A stretch of 64,000 nucleotides of DNA from SIG307 sp964609025 (GCA_964609025.1 CAZSQM010000011.1:23915-87914); one strand, 5' to 3'; numbered from the stretch's first letter, positions 1 through 9,760 are shown. Notes: generated from the letters alone by a model not told the origin. A program made the numbers and translations.

Positions 1-1
1 C

Positions 2-2503
2 GATACCGCTATCACGGTTTGTAATATGGAAAATCTGGATCCGGTGGGAATTCATACGGGGGACTCCATTGTTGTCTGCCCGTCCCAGACTTTGACGAAC
101 AAGGAATATCATATGCTGCGTGACAGCGCCTTAAAAATAATCCGCGCGTTAAAAATCGAGGGCGGCTGTAATGTGCAGTTTGCACTGGACCCGCAGTCGT
201 TTCAATATTATCTGATTGAGGTAAACCCGCGTGTTTCCCGTTCCTCCGCACTGGCGTCAAAGGCAAGCGGTTATCCGATTGCCCGCGTATCGGCAAAAAT
301 CAGCGTGGGAATGACGCTAGACGAAATTATGATTGCAAATACACCGGCGTCCTTTGAACCGGCATTGGATTATGTTGTGACGAAGATGCCGCGTTTCCCG
401 TTTGATAAATTTACCGATGCGGACAACCGGCTCGGTACGCAGATGAAGGCTACCGGAGAGGTAATGAGCGTCGGAAGAACCCTGGAGGAAAGTCTGTTAA
501 AGGCAGTCCGCTCCCTGGAAATCGGCGTGTATCATCTGCATATGCCGAAGTTCGACGGCAAAAGCGAGGAGGAACTGTTACAGTATATCAAAATAGGGAC
601 GGACGATCGTATTTATGCGATGGCACAGCTGCTGCGTATGGGAGTTTCCGTAGAACGCCTTGTGCAGCAGTCGCAGATTGACCGATTTTTTGTGGAGAAG
701 CTTAAAAATATCATTGAGGAAGAAAACCGGATGAAAAATGCCGTAGACGATAAAAGAGAGCTGCTTCGCGCAAAGAAGCTCGGTTTTTCCGACCGGGCGG
801 TGGCATGGCTCTGGAACAGAAAAGAAAGCGATGTATTTGCGCTGCGGAAAAAGGAAGGGATGTTCCCGGTTTATAAAATGATTGATACCTGTGCCTCCGA
901 GTTTAAGAGCTACATTCCGTATTTTTATTCCTCCTATGAGGAGGAGAACGAATCCGTTGTATCCGATAAAAGGAAGATTGTCGTTCTCGGTTCCGGTCCG
1001 ATTCGTATCGGGCAGGGCGTGGAGTTCGACTATTCTACGGTGCATGCGGTAAAAACGATTAAAGAGGCAGGATATGAGGCCATTATTATCAATAACAACC
1101 CGGAAACCGTATCCACCGACTATACCACTTCGGATAAGCTTTATTTTGAGCCGCTCTGCGTAGAGGATGTGATGAATATTATTTGTCTGGAACAGCCGGA
1201 GGGCGTCATTGCCTCTTTGGGCGGACAGACCGCAATCAATCTGGCGGAGCCGTTAACGGAGCACGGTGTCAGAATTATCGGTACGGATTGCGAGGCAATA
1301 GAAAAAGCGGAAAACAGGGACGCATTTGAAAAACTGCTTTTGGAGCTTTCGATTCCGCAGCCGAAGGGCAGCGCGGTAACGAGTATCGAGGAAGGCGTAG
1401 CGGCAGCGGAGGAAATCGGCTATCCGGTGCTTGTCAGACCGAGTTTTGTGCTGGGCGGGCGCGCCATGCAGATTGTCGCAAAGGAGGAACATCTGCGCCG
1501 TTATTTAAAAACAGCGGTTGAGATTGATGAGGACCGACCGGTGCTGGTAGATAAATATGTTCGCGGAAAAGAGGTAGAGGTTGATGCAATCTGCGACGGG
1601 ACGGATGTTTTTGTGCCGGGAATTATGGAGCTGGTAGAACGGACCGGTATTCATTCCGGCGACTCCATCAGCGTATATCCGACGTTCAGTATATCCGACA
1701 AGGTAAAGCAGACGATTTTGGAATACACAAAGAAGCTGGGCCTCGGCATCGGGATTGTGGGACTTTACAATATCCAGTTTATTGTGGATAAGCAGGAAAA
1801 CGTCTATATTATTGAGGTAAACCCGCGTTCCTCCCGTACCGTACCGTTCTTATCAAAAGCGACCGGGTACAGTCTTGCGGATATCGCGACCCTTGTAATT
1901 CTCGGAAAAAGCTTAAAGGAGCAGGGCTTTACGGAAATCTATCCGCAGGAGAAAAAGCGCTGGTATGTAAAAGCGCCTGCCTTTTCCTTCTCGAAGCTGC
2001 ACGGCATGGACGCCTACCTTTCGCCGGAAATGAAATCCACCGGCGAGGCAATCGGCTATGATAATAAGCTCCACCGTGCGATGTATAAGGCGCTGATTGC
2101 CTCGGGAATTACCTTACAGAATTACGGGACGGTGATGGTAACGCTGGCGGACGAGGATAAGGAAGAAGCGCTTCCGCTGGTAAAACGATTCTATGATATG
2201 GGCTTTAACATTGAGGCTACCATCGGAACGGCAGTTTATTTAAAGGAACACGGAATCCGTACCCGCCTCCGCAGAAAGCTGAGCGAGGGCAGCACGGAGG
2301 TACTGGATTCCATCCGCGCGGGCTATGTCAGCTATATTATTAACACGCGCGCCATATTATCCGGCGTCCATTACGAGGACGGTGTGGCAATCCGGCGCTG
2401 TGCCAGCGAGAATAACGTAACGATGTTTACCTCTCTGGATACCGTCGGTGTGCTGCTGGATGTGCTGGAGGAAATCACAATCGGTATTTCGACGATATCA
2501 TAA
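2..2503 (+). CDS. carB: Carbamoyl-phosphate synthase large subunit, 5'-truncated by window edge
   Basis: CarB joins bicarbonate, ammonia (from CarA) and two ATP into carbamoyl phosphate for pyrimidine and arginine synthesis. The reading frame is open from base 2, so the gene starts outside the window; about 834 residues remain of the roughly 1070 usual for the family. The visible part begins inside the first ATP-grasp domain (ENLDPVGIHTGDS), passes through the oligomerisation region, and restarts the internally duplicated second half at IVVLGSGPIRIGQG. The second ATP-grasp domain contains ERTGIHSGDS. The last 130 or so residues form the MGS-like regulatory domain. The frame is intact to the TAA stop. 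carA is presumably just upstream. Identification is secure; only the N-terminus is missing. Confidence 0.97.
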   Translation, partial: DTAITVCNMENLDPVGIHTGDSIVVCPSQTLTNKEYHMLRDSALKIIRALKIEGGCNVQFALDPQSFQYYLIEVNPRVSRSSALASKASGYPIARVSAKISVGMTLDEIMIANTPASFEPALDYVVTKMPRFPFDKFTDADNRLGTQMKATGEVMSVGRTLEESLLKAVRSLEIGVYHLHMPKFDGKSEEELLQYIKIGTDDRIYAMAQLLRMGVSVERLVQQSQIDRFFVEKLKNIIEEENRMKNAVDDKRELLRAKKLGFSDRAVAWLWNRKESDVFALRKKEGMFPVYKMIDTCASEFKSYIPYFYSSYEEENESVVSDKRKIVVLGSGPIRIGQGVEFDYSTVHAVKTIKEAGYEAIIINNNPETVSTDYTTSDKLYFEPLCVEDVMNIICLEQPEGVIASLGGQTAINLAEPLTEHGVRIIGTDCEAIEKAENRDAFEKLLLELSIPQPKGSAVTSIEEGVAAAEEIGYPVLVRPSFVLGGRAMQIVAKEEHLRRYLKTAVEIDEDRPVLVDKYVRGKEVEVDAICDGTDVFVPGIMELVERTGIHSGDSISVYPTFSISDKVKQTILEYTKKLGLGIGIVGLYNIQFIVDKQENVYIIEVNPRSSRTVPFLSKATGYSLADIATLVILGKSLKEQGFTEIYPQEKKRWYVKAPAFSFSKLHGMDAYLSPEMKSTGEAIGYDNKLHRAMYKALIASGITLQNYGTVMVTLADEDKEEALPLVKRFYDMGFNIEATIGTAVYLKEHGIRTRLRRKLSEGSTEVLDSIRAGYVSYIINTRAILSGVHYEDGVAIRRCASENNVTMFTSLDTVGVLLDVLEEITIGISTIS

Positions 2504-2517
2504 TTTTAAGATTTGAA

Positions 2518-2546
2518 TTGCAAGATGCTACATTTCGTGGTAAGAT
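2518..2546 (+). promoter_or_regulatory. Candidate SigA promoter of the aminotransferase gene
   Basis: TTGCAA and TAAGAT are separated by 17 bases, ending 33 bases before the start codon at 2580. Matches are good, but no other evidence supports it. Confidence 0.45.
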
Positions 2547-2579
2547 AACAATGGAAACTTACTGAAAGGAAGCGAAAGC

Positions 2580-3770
2580 ATGTTAGCACAGGCAATGGTG
2601 GAGCTCGGAAAGAAGCGCTCCACAATCAGAGAAATTTTTGAATACGGAAATCAGAGAGCAAAGGTAGTCGGGAGAGAGAATATTTTTGATTTCAGCCTCG
2701 GAAATCCGAATGTTCCGGCACCGGAAATCGTGACGAAGACCCTTCTTGATATCATTACAAAAGAGAACCCGGCGGCGCTGCACGGGTATACCAGCGCGCA
2801 GGGAGCGGATTTTGTACGGGAGTCGATTGCAACCTCGATTAACCGCCGTTTTGCAACGAATTTTACAAAGGACAATTTATATATGACCGTAGGTGCGGCT
2901 GCGGCAATCAGCATCTGCTTTAAGGCACTTACCGTACCGGGGGATGAGTTTATTGTATTTGCGCCGTTTTTCCCGGAATACGCGTGCTTTATTGAAAAGG
3001 GAGCGGGGGCAAGGTGTGTCGTTGTACCGGCAGACACGGAGAATTTTCAGATTAATTTCGAGGAGTTTGAAAAGCGCATTACGGAACACACAAAGGGCGT
3101 AGTCATCAACTCCCCGAACAACCCGTCGGGGGCGGTTTATTCGGAAGAAACGATACTGCGCCTGGCAAAAATACTGTCCGAAAAGGAGAAGGAGTACGGT
3201 CATGCGATTTATCTGATTTCGGATGAACCGTATCGTGAGATTGCGTATGACGGTGTAGAAATTCCGTATGTAACCAAGTATTATCATAACACGTTTGTGT
3301 GTTATTCTTATAGTAAGTCCCTTTCTCTGCCGGGAGAGCGTATCGGTTATATTGTAGTGCCGGCGGAGATGGAGGACTGGCAGGACGCTTACGCGGCGGT
3401 ATGCGGCGCAGGGCGTATCTTAGGCTATGTCAATGCACCGAGTCTGTTTCAGCGCGTAGCGGCTGCCTGCGCTGCGGAAACCTCGGACATTTCCATTTAT
3501 CAGAAAAACCGTGACCTTCTTTACGAGGGTCTGTCCTCCTTCGGCTACCGGGTAGTAAAGCCGCAGGGCGCTTTTTATCTGTTCCCGCAGGCGCTGGAGG
3601 AAGACGAAAAGGCATTTTGCGAAAGAGCGAAAAAGTACGACTTGTTGTTAGTGCCGGGAACGGACTTCGGCTGTCCGGGGTTCCTTCGGATTTCGTATTG
3701 CGTTACGACCGCACAGGTGGAGCGTGCGCTTCCGTTGTTTGAGAAACTGGCAAAGGAATACGGAAAGTAA
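2580..3770 (+). CDS. Pyridoxal-phosphate-dependent aminotransferase, class I/II
   Basis: A fold-type I aminotransferase of 396 residues, the usual length for the AspC-like family. Visible motifs are the NSPNNPSGAVYS segment that binds the cofactor and the Schiff-base lysine K246 within SYSKSLSLPGER. A C-terminal arginine that would bind the substrate carboxylate lies in FLRISYC. It probably transfers an amino group between an amino acid and a 2-oxo acid in the cytoplasm. The exact substrate cannot be read from the sequence. The start at 2580 has a GAAAGGA ribosome site 9-15 bases upstream. It begins a run of closely spaced genes (DHH phosphoesterase, asnS, araC), which may be one operon. Confidence 0.9.
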   Translation: MLAQAMVELGKKRSTIREIFEYGNQRAKVVGRENIFDFSLGNPNVPAPEIVTKTLLDIITKENPAALHGYTSAQGADFVRESIATSINRRFATNFTKDNLYMTVGAAAAISICFKALTVPGDEFIVFAPFFPEYACFIEKGAGARCVVVPADTENFQINFEEFEKRITEHTKGVVINSPNNPSGAVYSEETILRLAKILSEKEKEYGHAIYLISDEPYREIAYDGVEIPYVTKYYHNTFVCYSYSKSLSLPGERIGYIVVPAEMEDWQDAYAAVCGAGRILGYVNAPSLFQRVAAACAAETSDISIYQKNRDLLYEGLSSFGYRVVKPQGAFYLFPQALEEDEKAFCERAKKYDLLLVPGTDFGCPGFLRISYCVTTAQVERALPLFEKLAKEYGK

Positions 3771-3808
3771 ACCGGCAGGGAAGGTACGAAAGAAAGGACA
3801 AGAATCGT

Positions 3809-4801
3809 ATGGAACGTGGTACTGCGTTGGAGCGATTGCTGCAAGTAATCAGTAAGCCCAAGGTATATATCCAGACGCACAATTATCCCGACCAGGACGC
3901 ACTGGCAAGCGCGTTCGGACTGCAGGAGCTTTTGCGGTATAAGGGGTACGAGGCGGTCATCTGCTATCAGGGACAGATTGACAAGGTAAATACCGTAACG
4001 ATGGTAACCGTGCTCGGAATCGAGCTGTATGATGTGGATGATATTGACATGACGGAAGACGATGAAATTATTATCGTGGACGGTCAGAAGGGGAATATGA
4101 ATGTGCAGGAGCTGATTGCCGGAGAAATTGCCTGCATTGACCATCATCCGCGGCAGCAGACGGACAGTTACCGCTTTTTTGATATTCGTAAGGTGGGGGC
4201 CTGCGCGTCGATTATCGCAGAGTATTTCCGCGAAAACGAGATACCGGTCAGCGAAAAGGCGGCAACGGCGCTGGTGTACGGTATTAAGATGGATACGGCA
4301 AATCTGATGCGGCAGACGACGGTGTTAGATGTCGATATGTTTTGTTATATGTATAAGAAAGCAAATCTTGAAATGCTCCGGCTGTTTGAGGGCAATTCTT
4401 TACAGCTCAAGGATTTGGAGGCATATCGGCAGGCATTGGCAAATTTACAGATTTGCGGGCATAATATCGGCGTTGCGAATGTGGGTGCGGGTTGCTCCGA
4501 AGCAATGATGGGAACGCTTTCGGATTTTATTATGTCGCTCGGAGAGGTGCGTTTTTCCGTGGTATATTCGTACCGCGCCGGCGGATTAAAAATCTCTCTC
4601 CGCAGTGAAACGCCGGAGTTGGACGCAAGCAGGATTATCCGGCGGGCGATTTCCGGTTGTCAGGGCGGAGGCGGCGGACATGCCGGAATGGCAGCGGGCT
4701 TTATCCCGGAGCTTACCGAACGTCAGGCGGGAGAACTGGAACGGACGCTGACGGAACGGATTGTTCATATAGTGGCGGAGTGTGACGGGGAAATAGAATA
4801 A
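3809..4801 (+). CDS. DHH-family phosphoesterase, NrnA-like
   Basis: A 330-residue member of the DHH/DHHA1 family, which includes the NrnA nanoRNase/pAp phosphatase. Metal-binding motifs are visible: HNYPDQDAL (D28, D30), VDG (D91) and the signature CIDHHP with DHH at 111-113. The C-terminal DHHA1 substrate-binding domain carries GGGGHAGMAAG near residue 288. The likely role is breaking down very short RNAs or 3'-phosphoadenosine-5'-phosphate in the cytoplasm. DHH proteins also include cyclic-dinucleotide phosphodiesterases, so the substrate is an inference. It lies 38 bases after the aminotransferase and 16 bases before asnS, so these are probably co-transcribed. Confidence 0.85.
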   Translation: MERGTALERLLQVISKPKVYIQTHNYPDQDALASAFGLQELLRYKGYEAVICYQGQIDKVNTVTMVTVLGIELYDVDDIDMTEDDEIIIVDGQKGNMNVQELIAGEIACIDHHPRQQTDSYRFFDIRKVGACASIIAEYFRENEIPVSEKAATALVYGIKMDTANLMRQTTVLDVDMFCYMYKKANLEMLRLFEGNSLQLKDLEAYRQALANLQICGHNIGVANVGAGCSEAMMGTLSDFIMSLGEVRFSVVYSYRAGGLKISLRSETPELDASRIIRRAISGCQGGGGGHAGMAAGFIPELTERQAGELERTLTERIVHIVAECDGEIE

Positions 4802-4817
4802 CAAAAGGAGATTCGAG

Positions 4818-6209
4818 ATGGAATTAGTAACCGTAAGAGAGTTGTATCGCAACCGTGATGCGTATTTAGGAAAAAAGGTCAGTGTAGGCGGATGGGTAAG
4901 AAGCGTCAGGGATTCCAAGGCGTTTGGCTTTATTGTATTAAATGACGGTACGTTTTTTGAAACGTTACAGGTAGTATACCATGACACGATGGACAATTTT
5001 GCGGAGATTTCCAAGCTGAATGTGGGTTCCGCCATCCTTGTGACCGGAGAACTGGTTGCAACGCCGGACGCAAAGCAGCCGTTTGAAATACAGGCGGAGG
5101 AGATAACGGTAGAGGGAACCTCAACGCCGGACTATCCGCTGCAGAAAAAGCGCCATACGTTAGAGTTCCTGCGTACCATGACGCATTTAAGACCGCGTAC
5201 CAACACGTTTCAGGCGGTATTCCGTGTGCGTTCTCTGATTGCCTACGCGATTCATAAGTATTTTCAGGAGCGTGACTTCGTGTATGTGCATACGCCGCTG
5301 ATTACGGGAAGCGACTGTGAAGGAGCGGGCGAGATGTTCCGCGTGACCACGATGGACATGGAGAATGTTCCGAAGAACGCGGACGGCACGGTGGATTATA
5401 CGAAGGATTTCTTCGGAAAGTCCACGAACCTTACCGTAAGCGGACAGTTAAACGGTGAAACCTATGCAATGGCATTCCGCAATATCTATACGTTCGGACC
5501 GACCTTCCGTGCGGAGAATTCCAACACGACGCGCCATGCGGCGGAGTTCTGGATGATTGAACCGGAAATCGCCTTTGCGGATTTACAGGATGATATGGCG
5601 TTAGCAGAGGGAATGATTAAGTATATTATTTCCTATGTGCTGGAAAACGCGCCGGAGGAGATGAATTTCTTCAACAGTTTTGTGGATCAGGGGCTGATTG
5701 AGCGCCTGAATCATGTGCTTCATTCGGAGTTCGGTCATGTGACTTACACGGAAGCAATAGAGATTCTGGAGAAGAACAATGACAAGTTTGATTACAAGGT
5801 GAGCTGGGGATGCGATTTGCAGACCGAGCACGAGCGTTACCTTACGGAGCAGATCTTTAAGAAGCCGGTATTTGTAACCGATTATCCGAAGGAAATCAAG
5901 GCATTCTATATGAAGCTGAATCCGGATAACAAGACGGTTGCGGCAATGGATCTTCTGGTGCCGGGCATCGGTGAGATTATCGGCGGAAGCCAGAGAGAGG
6001 ACGATTATGATAAGCTCTATGCAAGAATGGAGGAGCTGAAACTGAATCCGGCGGATTACGAGTTCTATCTGGATTTGCGTAAGTACGGCTCCGCAAGACA
6101 CGCAGGCTTCGGCCTCGGCTTTGAGCGTTGCGTTATGTACCTGACCGGAATCGGCAATATCCGCGATGTGATTCCGTTCCCGAGAACCGTAGGAAACTGC
6201 GATTTATAA
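4818..6209 (+). CDS. asnS: Asparagine--tRNA ligase
   Basis: A class IIb aminoacyl-tRNA synthetase of 463 residues, typical of bacterial AsnRS. An N-terminal OB-fold anticodon-binding domain (about residues 1-110, containing VGGWVRSVRDSK) precedes the catalytic core. Motif 2 is seen at TFRAENSNTTRHAAEF and motif 3 at GFGLGFERCVMYLTG. The ISPQ-type region and residues following FRAE favour AsnRS over AspRS and LysRS, because the long AspRS insertion is absent. It charges tRNA-Asn with asparagine in the cytoplasm. A strong AAAAGGAG ribosome site sits just before the ATG. No T-box leader is seen here, unlike proS. Confidence 0.95.
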   Translation: MELVTVRELYRNRDAYLGKKVSVGGWVRSVRDSKAFGFIVLNDGTFFETLQVVYHDTMDNFAEISKLNVGSAILVTGELVATPDAKQPFEIQAEEITVEGTSTPDYPLQKKRHTLEFLRTMTHLRPRTNTFQAVFRVRSLIAYAIHKYFQERDFVYVHTPLITGSDCEGAGEMFRVTTMDMENVPKNADGTVDYTKDFFGKSTNLTVSGQLNGETYAMAFRNIYTFGPTFRAENSNTTRHAAEFWMIEPEIAFADLQDDMALAEGMIKYIISYVLENAPEEMNFFNSFVDQGLIERLNHVLHSEFGHVTYTEAIEILEKNNDKFDYKVSWGCDLQTEHERYLTEQIFKKPVFVTDYPKEIKAFYMKLNPDNKTVAAMDLLVPGIGEIIGGSQREDDYDKLYARMEELKLNPADYEFYLDLRKYGSARHAGFGLGFERCVMYLTGIGNIRDVIPFPRTVGNCDL

Positions 6210-6228
6210 GTAAAAGAGGAGGAAGGTT

Positions 6229-7041
6229 ATGAAGTCAGAAGCGGTGTTTCCGAATATAGGAAAATCAAAGCTTCCGTTTCAGACACCTGCAGTCGGCTTA
6301 AATAAAAAGCAATGTCCGATTGTGCGGGAGTCCGGGTATTGTCTGCCCCAGCTGATTTTCAGCGCGGAGGGCGAGGGTGTATTGGAAACCGAGGGGAAGG
6401 TGTTTTCCGTGAAGGAGGGAGGAATTTTCTTCCTTCCCGCAGAGAGAGAACACCGGTATTACGGAAAGGGAGAATGGGTAACAAGCTGGATTCATTTGGC
6501 GGGAGAGGAAATGCAGCAGACCCTGGAGTGCCTGGGGTTACAGGACGCGGTTGTAGTGAACGGGATGGATACGACTCAGTTTGAACGTATTTTGCGTCAG
6601 ATATTGACGGTGCTGAAAACCGACCGGTTGCAGGGGATGGAGAGAAGCTCCGTCCAGTTGTATGAACTGCTGATGGAGTTTCATATGCTGCGGCATGAGA
6701 TGGTGCAGCCGCAGAGCCGTGGAATGCAGAGACTTCTGCCGTTACTGGATTATATTGACGAGCATATTACGGAGCAGCTTACGTTAGCGCAGATGGCGGC
6801 GGTGCTTAAGATTACGCCGCAGCATCTGTGCCGTACCTTTAAGGATGCACTGGGCATGCGCCCCTTTGAGTATATTATAAAGCGCAGAATCCAGATTTCC
6901 AAGAGGTATCTGGCGGATCAAACGATCAAAGTTTCAACGGTAGGTCAGATGGTGGGAATGCGGGATGTCAGCTATTATTGCTACAATTTCAAGAGGCTGG
7001 AAGGGGTAACGCCGAACGAGTTCCGCGCGCGGAATTTTTAG
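6229..7041 (+). CDS. AraC-family transcriptional regulator
   Basis: A 270-residue regulator with an N-terminal cupin-like sensing domain (roughly residues 15-130, with the beta-rich segment EGEGVLETEGKVF) and a C-terminal AraC/XylS double helix-turn-helix (about 165-268). The second helix-turn-helix shows the usual family pattern around VGMRDVSYYCYNFKRLEGVTPNEFR. Such proteins normally bind a sugar or similar ligand and activate neighbouring genes. Here the neighbours are asnS (20 bases upstream) and, beyond a 420-bp palindromic gap, a two-component system, so the target is not obvious. The start has an AGAGGAGGAAGG ribosome site. Confidence 0.88.
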   Translation: MKSEAVFPNIGKSKLPFQTPAVGLNKKQCPIVRESGYCLPQLIFSAEGEGVLETEGKVFSVKEGGIFFLPAEREHRYYGKGEWVTSWIHLAGEEMQQTLECLGLQDAVVVNGMDTTQFERILRQILTVLKTDRLQGMERSSVQLYELLMEFHMLRHEMVQPQSRGMQRLLPLLDYIDEHITEQLTLAQMAAVLKITPQHLCRTFKDALGMRPFEYIIKRRIQISKRYLADQTIKVSTVGQMVGMRDVSYYCYNFKRLEGVTPNEFRARNF

Positions 7042-7086
7042 ATTCATACGAAAGACTTTGTTGCAATGAAGCGGTTATTTCCTGTA

Positions 7087-7386
7087 AAGATTCAGGTGTC
7101 AAAAGGTTGCTTTTCATTACGGAACTTTGCATAGAAGAAAGAGTCCTTTCTCTGGTTTCGGATATAAGTCTTTCTAATTGCTCCGTCAAAATTGTTAAGC
7201 AATCACGCAACCGACCTTTACGCGCCCTCCTTGGCGCGTGTCGGTCTTGCCCGGACGTCCTGTCCGGGCACTGCTGATACTTAAGCGGAGCAATAAGAAA
7301 GTCTAATATCCTATACAAAGTTCAAGGACTCTTTCTTCTATGCAAAGTTCCTTTCGTAGCAGAATGTGTGTTGACACCTGAATCTT
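7087..7386. repeat. Very long imperfect palindrome (repeat copy C)
   Basis: The 421-bp gap between araC and the kinase gene is filled by nested inverted repeats. A perfect 16-bp pair lies at 7087-7102 / 7371-7386 and a perfect 28-bp pair at 7121-7148 / 7324-7351. Further in is a diverged pair around TTGCTCCG / CGGAGCAA, then two central GC-rich hairpins (7210-7245 with GCGCC/GGCGC, and 7249-7269 with GCCCGGAC/GTCCGGGC). The reverse complement of 7116-7146 matches 12261-12291 of copy A with one mismatch in 31. It looks like a head-to-head dimer of the shared module. No credible coding frame lies in it. Confidence 0.9.
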
Positions 7387-7462
7387 GCAAAGCAAAAAAG
7401 CGGAGCTGTCGCAGTTTGCGTGATGTTATGCGGGGGCAGGAGGGGAAGACGGGAGGAAGCAA

Positions 7463-8998
7463 ATGGATTTTAGAAAGCGGCTGATTGTTGCCTTTATGAT
7501 AATGACGCTGTTTCCGATGGTGTTATTGACAAGCCTTGCATTCGTAATTGTGAAATATCAGGCAGTAGTTATGCAGCAGACCTATGATACCGAGGTAGAT
7601 ACGTTGCAGGCGCTGCAAAATCCGGTACAGGTTTTGAACCGGCTGACGCGCGGCACCTATAATGAATTGAAAACGGTGACGGAAACAAACCCGGATTCTT
7701 TATTGGATATGTCTTATCTGGAACGGGTCAATGAAAGTCTGGGAAAGCGACAGGCTTTTTTGGTCGTACAAAAAAACGGGGAATCTGTCTATTGCGGGGA
7801 TGAAAACATTTATAAAAGAATCGAGGATTCGCTCCCGGCATATGGTTCATACAATGCCAATGTGGACGGCGGTCTGTATATTAACGGCAGGATTCCTTAT
7901 CTGGTAAAGCAGCATGATTTTTTATTTTCCGACGGGGAGCCGGGCAGTGCATATATTATTTCGGATGCCAGCACGGTAATGCCGCAGACCAGGAACTCCA
8001 TTATACAGGCAATCGGCTCGATTCTGATTGTATTGTTTGTTACCGGAATGTTGTTGATTATCTGGCTTTACGCGGGTATTGTAAAGCCGATTAACAAGCT
8101 GAAGACCGCTACGAAGCGGGTCAAGGAGGGCGATTTGAACTTCCGGCTGGAAAAGACCAGCGAGGATGAAATCGGGGAGCTGAGCAAGGATTTCGAGGAA
8201 ATGCGCGCCCACTTAAAGACGGAGATTGATACGCGGATTCAATATGAGGAGGATTTAAGAAATTTAATCGGAAATATTTCCCATGATTTAAAAACACCGC
8301 TTACTACGATTAAAGGGTATGCGGAGGGGATGATAGACGGTGTTGCGGATACGCCGGAGAAGCAGGAAAAATATCTGCGTACCATACGGAACAAGGCGGA
8401 GGATATGACGCGTATGGTGGAGGAACTGGCGTTGTATACACGGATTGACTGTAAGTCGTATCCGTACTATTTTGAAAAGGTAAAGCTCACGGATTTTTTT
8501 GAGGACTGTATTGAGGAGGATGAACCGGAGCTGGAGCAGAAACATATTGAAATTGCGCTGGAAAGTTCTCTTTCGGGGGAGGATGAGGTGTATGCCGACA
8601 GGGAGCAGTTAAAGCGCATTACCATGAATATTATCGGAAACGCAGTAAAATACTTATCGAAAGAGAGCGGAAAAATAACCATAACGCTTTTAGACGAGGA
8701 GGCCTATATCCGGACGGAAATAAGCGATACGGGTGCCGGAATCGCAGCGGAGGATTTACCGCATATCTTTGAGCGTTTTTATCGAGGGGATGCTTCCAGA
8801 AATACGGGAAAGGGCGGTTCGGGTCTGGGACTTGCAATCGTAAAGCAGATTGTAGAGGATCACGGAGGCACAATCACGGCAAGAAGCAAAGAAGGGGAAG
8901 GAACCACAATCTCATTTACCTTGTTAAAGGTACGGTGGGACGGCGGTGAGCAGGAAATTCCGCAGATACATAGAGAACTGCGCGGAATTAAGGGATAG
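7463..8998 (+). CDS. Membrane sensor histidine kinase
   Basis: A 511-residue two-component kinase. Membrane helix 1 covers about residues 8-30 and helix 2 about 183-205, leaving an extracytoplasmic sensor of about 150 residues. A HAMP domain follows (about 205-257). The HisKA box NISHDLKTPL places the phosphorylated histidine at H274. The ATPase domain shows the N box with N393, G1 DTGAG at 422-426 and G2 GKGGSGLGL from 449. It would autophosphorylate and pass phosphate to the regulator encoded 35 bases downstream. The signal is unknown; the LiaF-like gene in the same operon hints at envelope stress. The ATG follows a GGGAGG ribosome site. The order kinase first, regulator second is less common than the reverse. 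Confidence 0.94.
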   Translation: MDFRKRLIVAFMIMTLFPMVLLTSLAFVIVKYQAVVMQQTYDTEVDTLQALQNPVQVLNRLTRGTYNELKTVTETNPDSLLDMSYLERVNESLGKRQAFLVVQKNGESVYCGDENIYKRIEDSLPAYGSYNANVDGGLYINGRIPYLVKQHDFLFSDGEPGSAYIISDASTVMPQTRNSIIQAIGSILIVLFVTGMLLIIWLYAGIVKPINKLKTATKRVKEGDLNFRLEKTSEDEIGELSKDFEEMRAHLKTEIDTRIQYEEDLRNLIGNISHDLKTPLTTIKGYAEGMIDGVADTPEKQEKYLRTIRNKAEDMTRMVEELALYTRIDCKSYPYYFEKVKLTDFFEDCIEEDEPELEQKHIEIALESSLSGEDEVYADREQLKRITMNIIGNAVKYLSKESGKITITLLDEEAYIRTEISDTGAGIAAEDLPHIFERFYRGDASRNTGKGGSGLGLAIVKQIVEDHGGTITARSKEGEGTTISFTLLKVRWDGGEQEIPQIHRELRGIKG

Positions 8999-9033
8999 CA
9001 TTCCGAAACGGGTAAAAGCGAAAAGGAGGAAGT

Positions 9034-9723
9034 ATGGCGAGGATTTTAATTATTGAGGATGAAACGGCAATTGCCGAGCTGGAACGGGATTATTTGGAGC
9101 TTTCCGGCTGCTCCGTAACCATTATGGAGGACGGAGTGAAGGGAAAAAAGGCGGCGTTGGAGGAAGAATATGATTTGGTGATTCTGGATTTGATGCTGCC
9201 GGGCTGCGACGGGTTTGAGATTTGTAAGACAATCCGGGAAGCCAAAGATATTCCGGTGTTAATGGTGTCCGCAAAAAAGGACGAGGTAGACAAAATCCGA
9301 GGGCTGGGCTTAGGGGCCGACGATTATATTACAAAGCCGTTCAGCCCGAGCGAGTTGGTTGCGCGGGTAAAGGCGCATTTGCAGCGTTATGAGAGGCTGG
9401 TGGGCAGCGGGATTCGCGCAAACAAGATTGTGGAAACAAGAGGACTTCGGATTGATAAGACCGCAAGGCGCGTTTTTGTAAACGGGGAGGAAAAGCCGTT
9501 TACTACAAAGGAGTTCGACCTTTTAACGTATCTTGCGGAGAATCCGAATCGTGTGTTTTCCAAGGAAGAACTGTTCCGCGCCATTTGGGATATGGATTCC
9601 GTCGGCGATATTGCAACGGTAACGGTGCATATTAAGAAGGTGCGGGAAAAAATTGAAACGGACACATCAAATCCGCAGTATATCGAAACGATATGGGGCG
9701 TGGGATATCGGTTTAAGGCATAA
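9034..9723 (+). CDS. OmpR/PhoB-family response regulator
   Basis: A 229-residue regulator with a receiver domain (1-118) and a winged-helix DNA-binding domain (about 130-229). The phosphorylation site is D52 in ILDLMLPG, with acidic residues E8-D9 and lysine K101 in the ITKPFSP loop. The C-terminal part carries the usual FTTKEFDLLTYLAENPNRVFS segment. It is almost certainly the partner of the adjacent kinase and would activate or repress promoters after phosphorylation. The gene has a strong AAAAGGAGGA ribosome site. The following methyltransferase gene begins about 37 bases after its stop. Confidence 0.95.
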   Translation: MARILIIEDETAIAELERDYLELSGCSVTIMEDGVKGKKAALEEEYDLVILDLMLPGCDGFEICKTIREAKDIPVLMVSAKKDEVDKIRGLGLGADDYITKPFSPSELVARVKAHLQRYERLVGSGIRANKIVETRGLRIDKTARRVFVNGEEKPFTTKEFDLLTYLAENPNRVFSKEELFRAIWDMDSVGDIATVTVHIKKVREKIETDTSNPQYIETIWGVGYRFKA

Positions 9724-9760
9724 TACGGTTGGAAAGAGGTTGGAGGATTTGGTACAGGCA

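Noticed and set aside
6978..7277. A 99-codon + strand frame overlapping the end of araC
   Set aside because: It lies in the palindrome, starts inside araC and is not supported by a ribosome site; similar peptides at other sites only reflect the shared repeat sequence.
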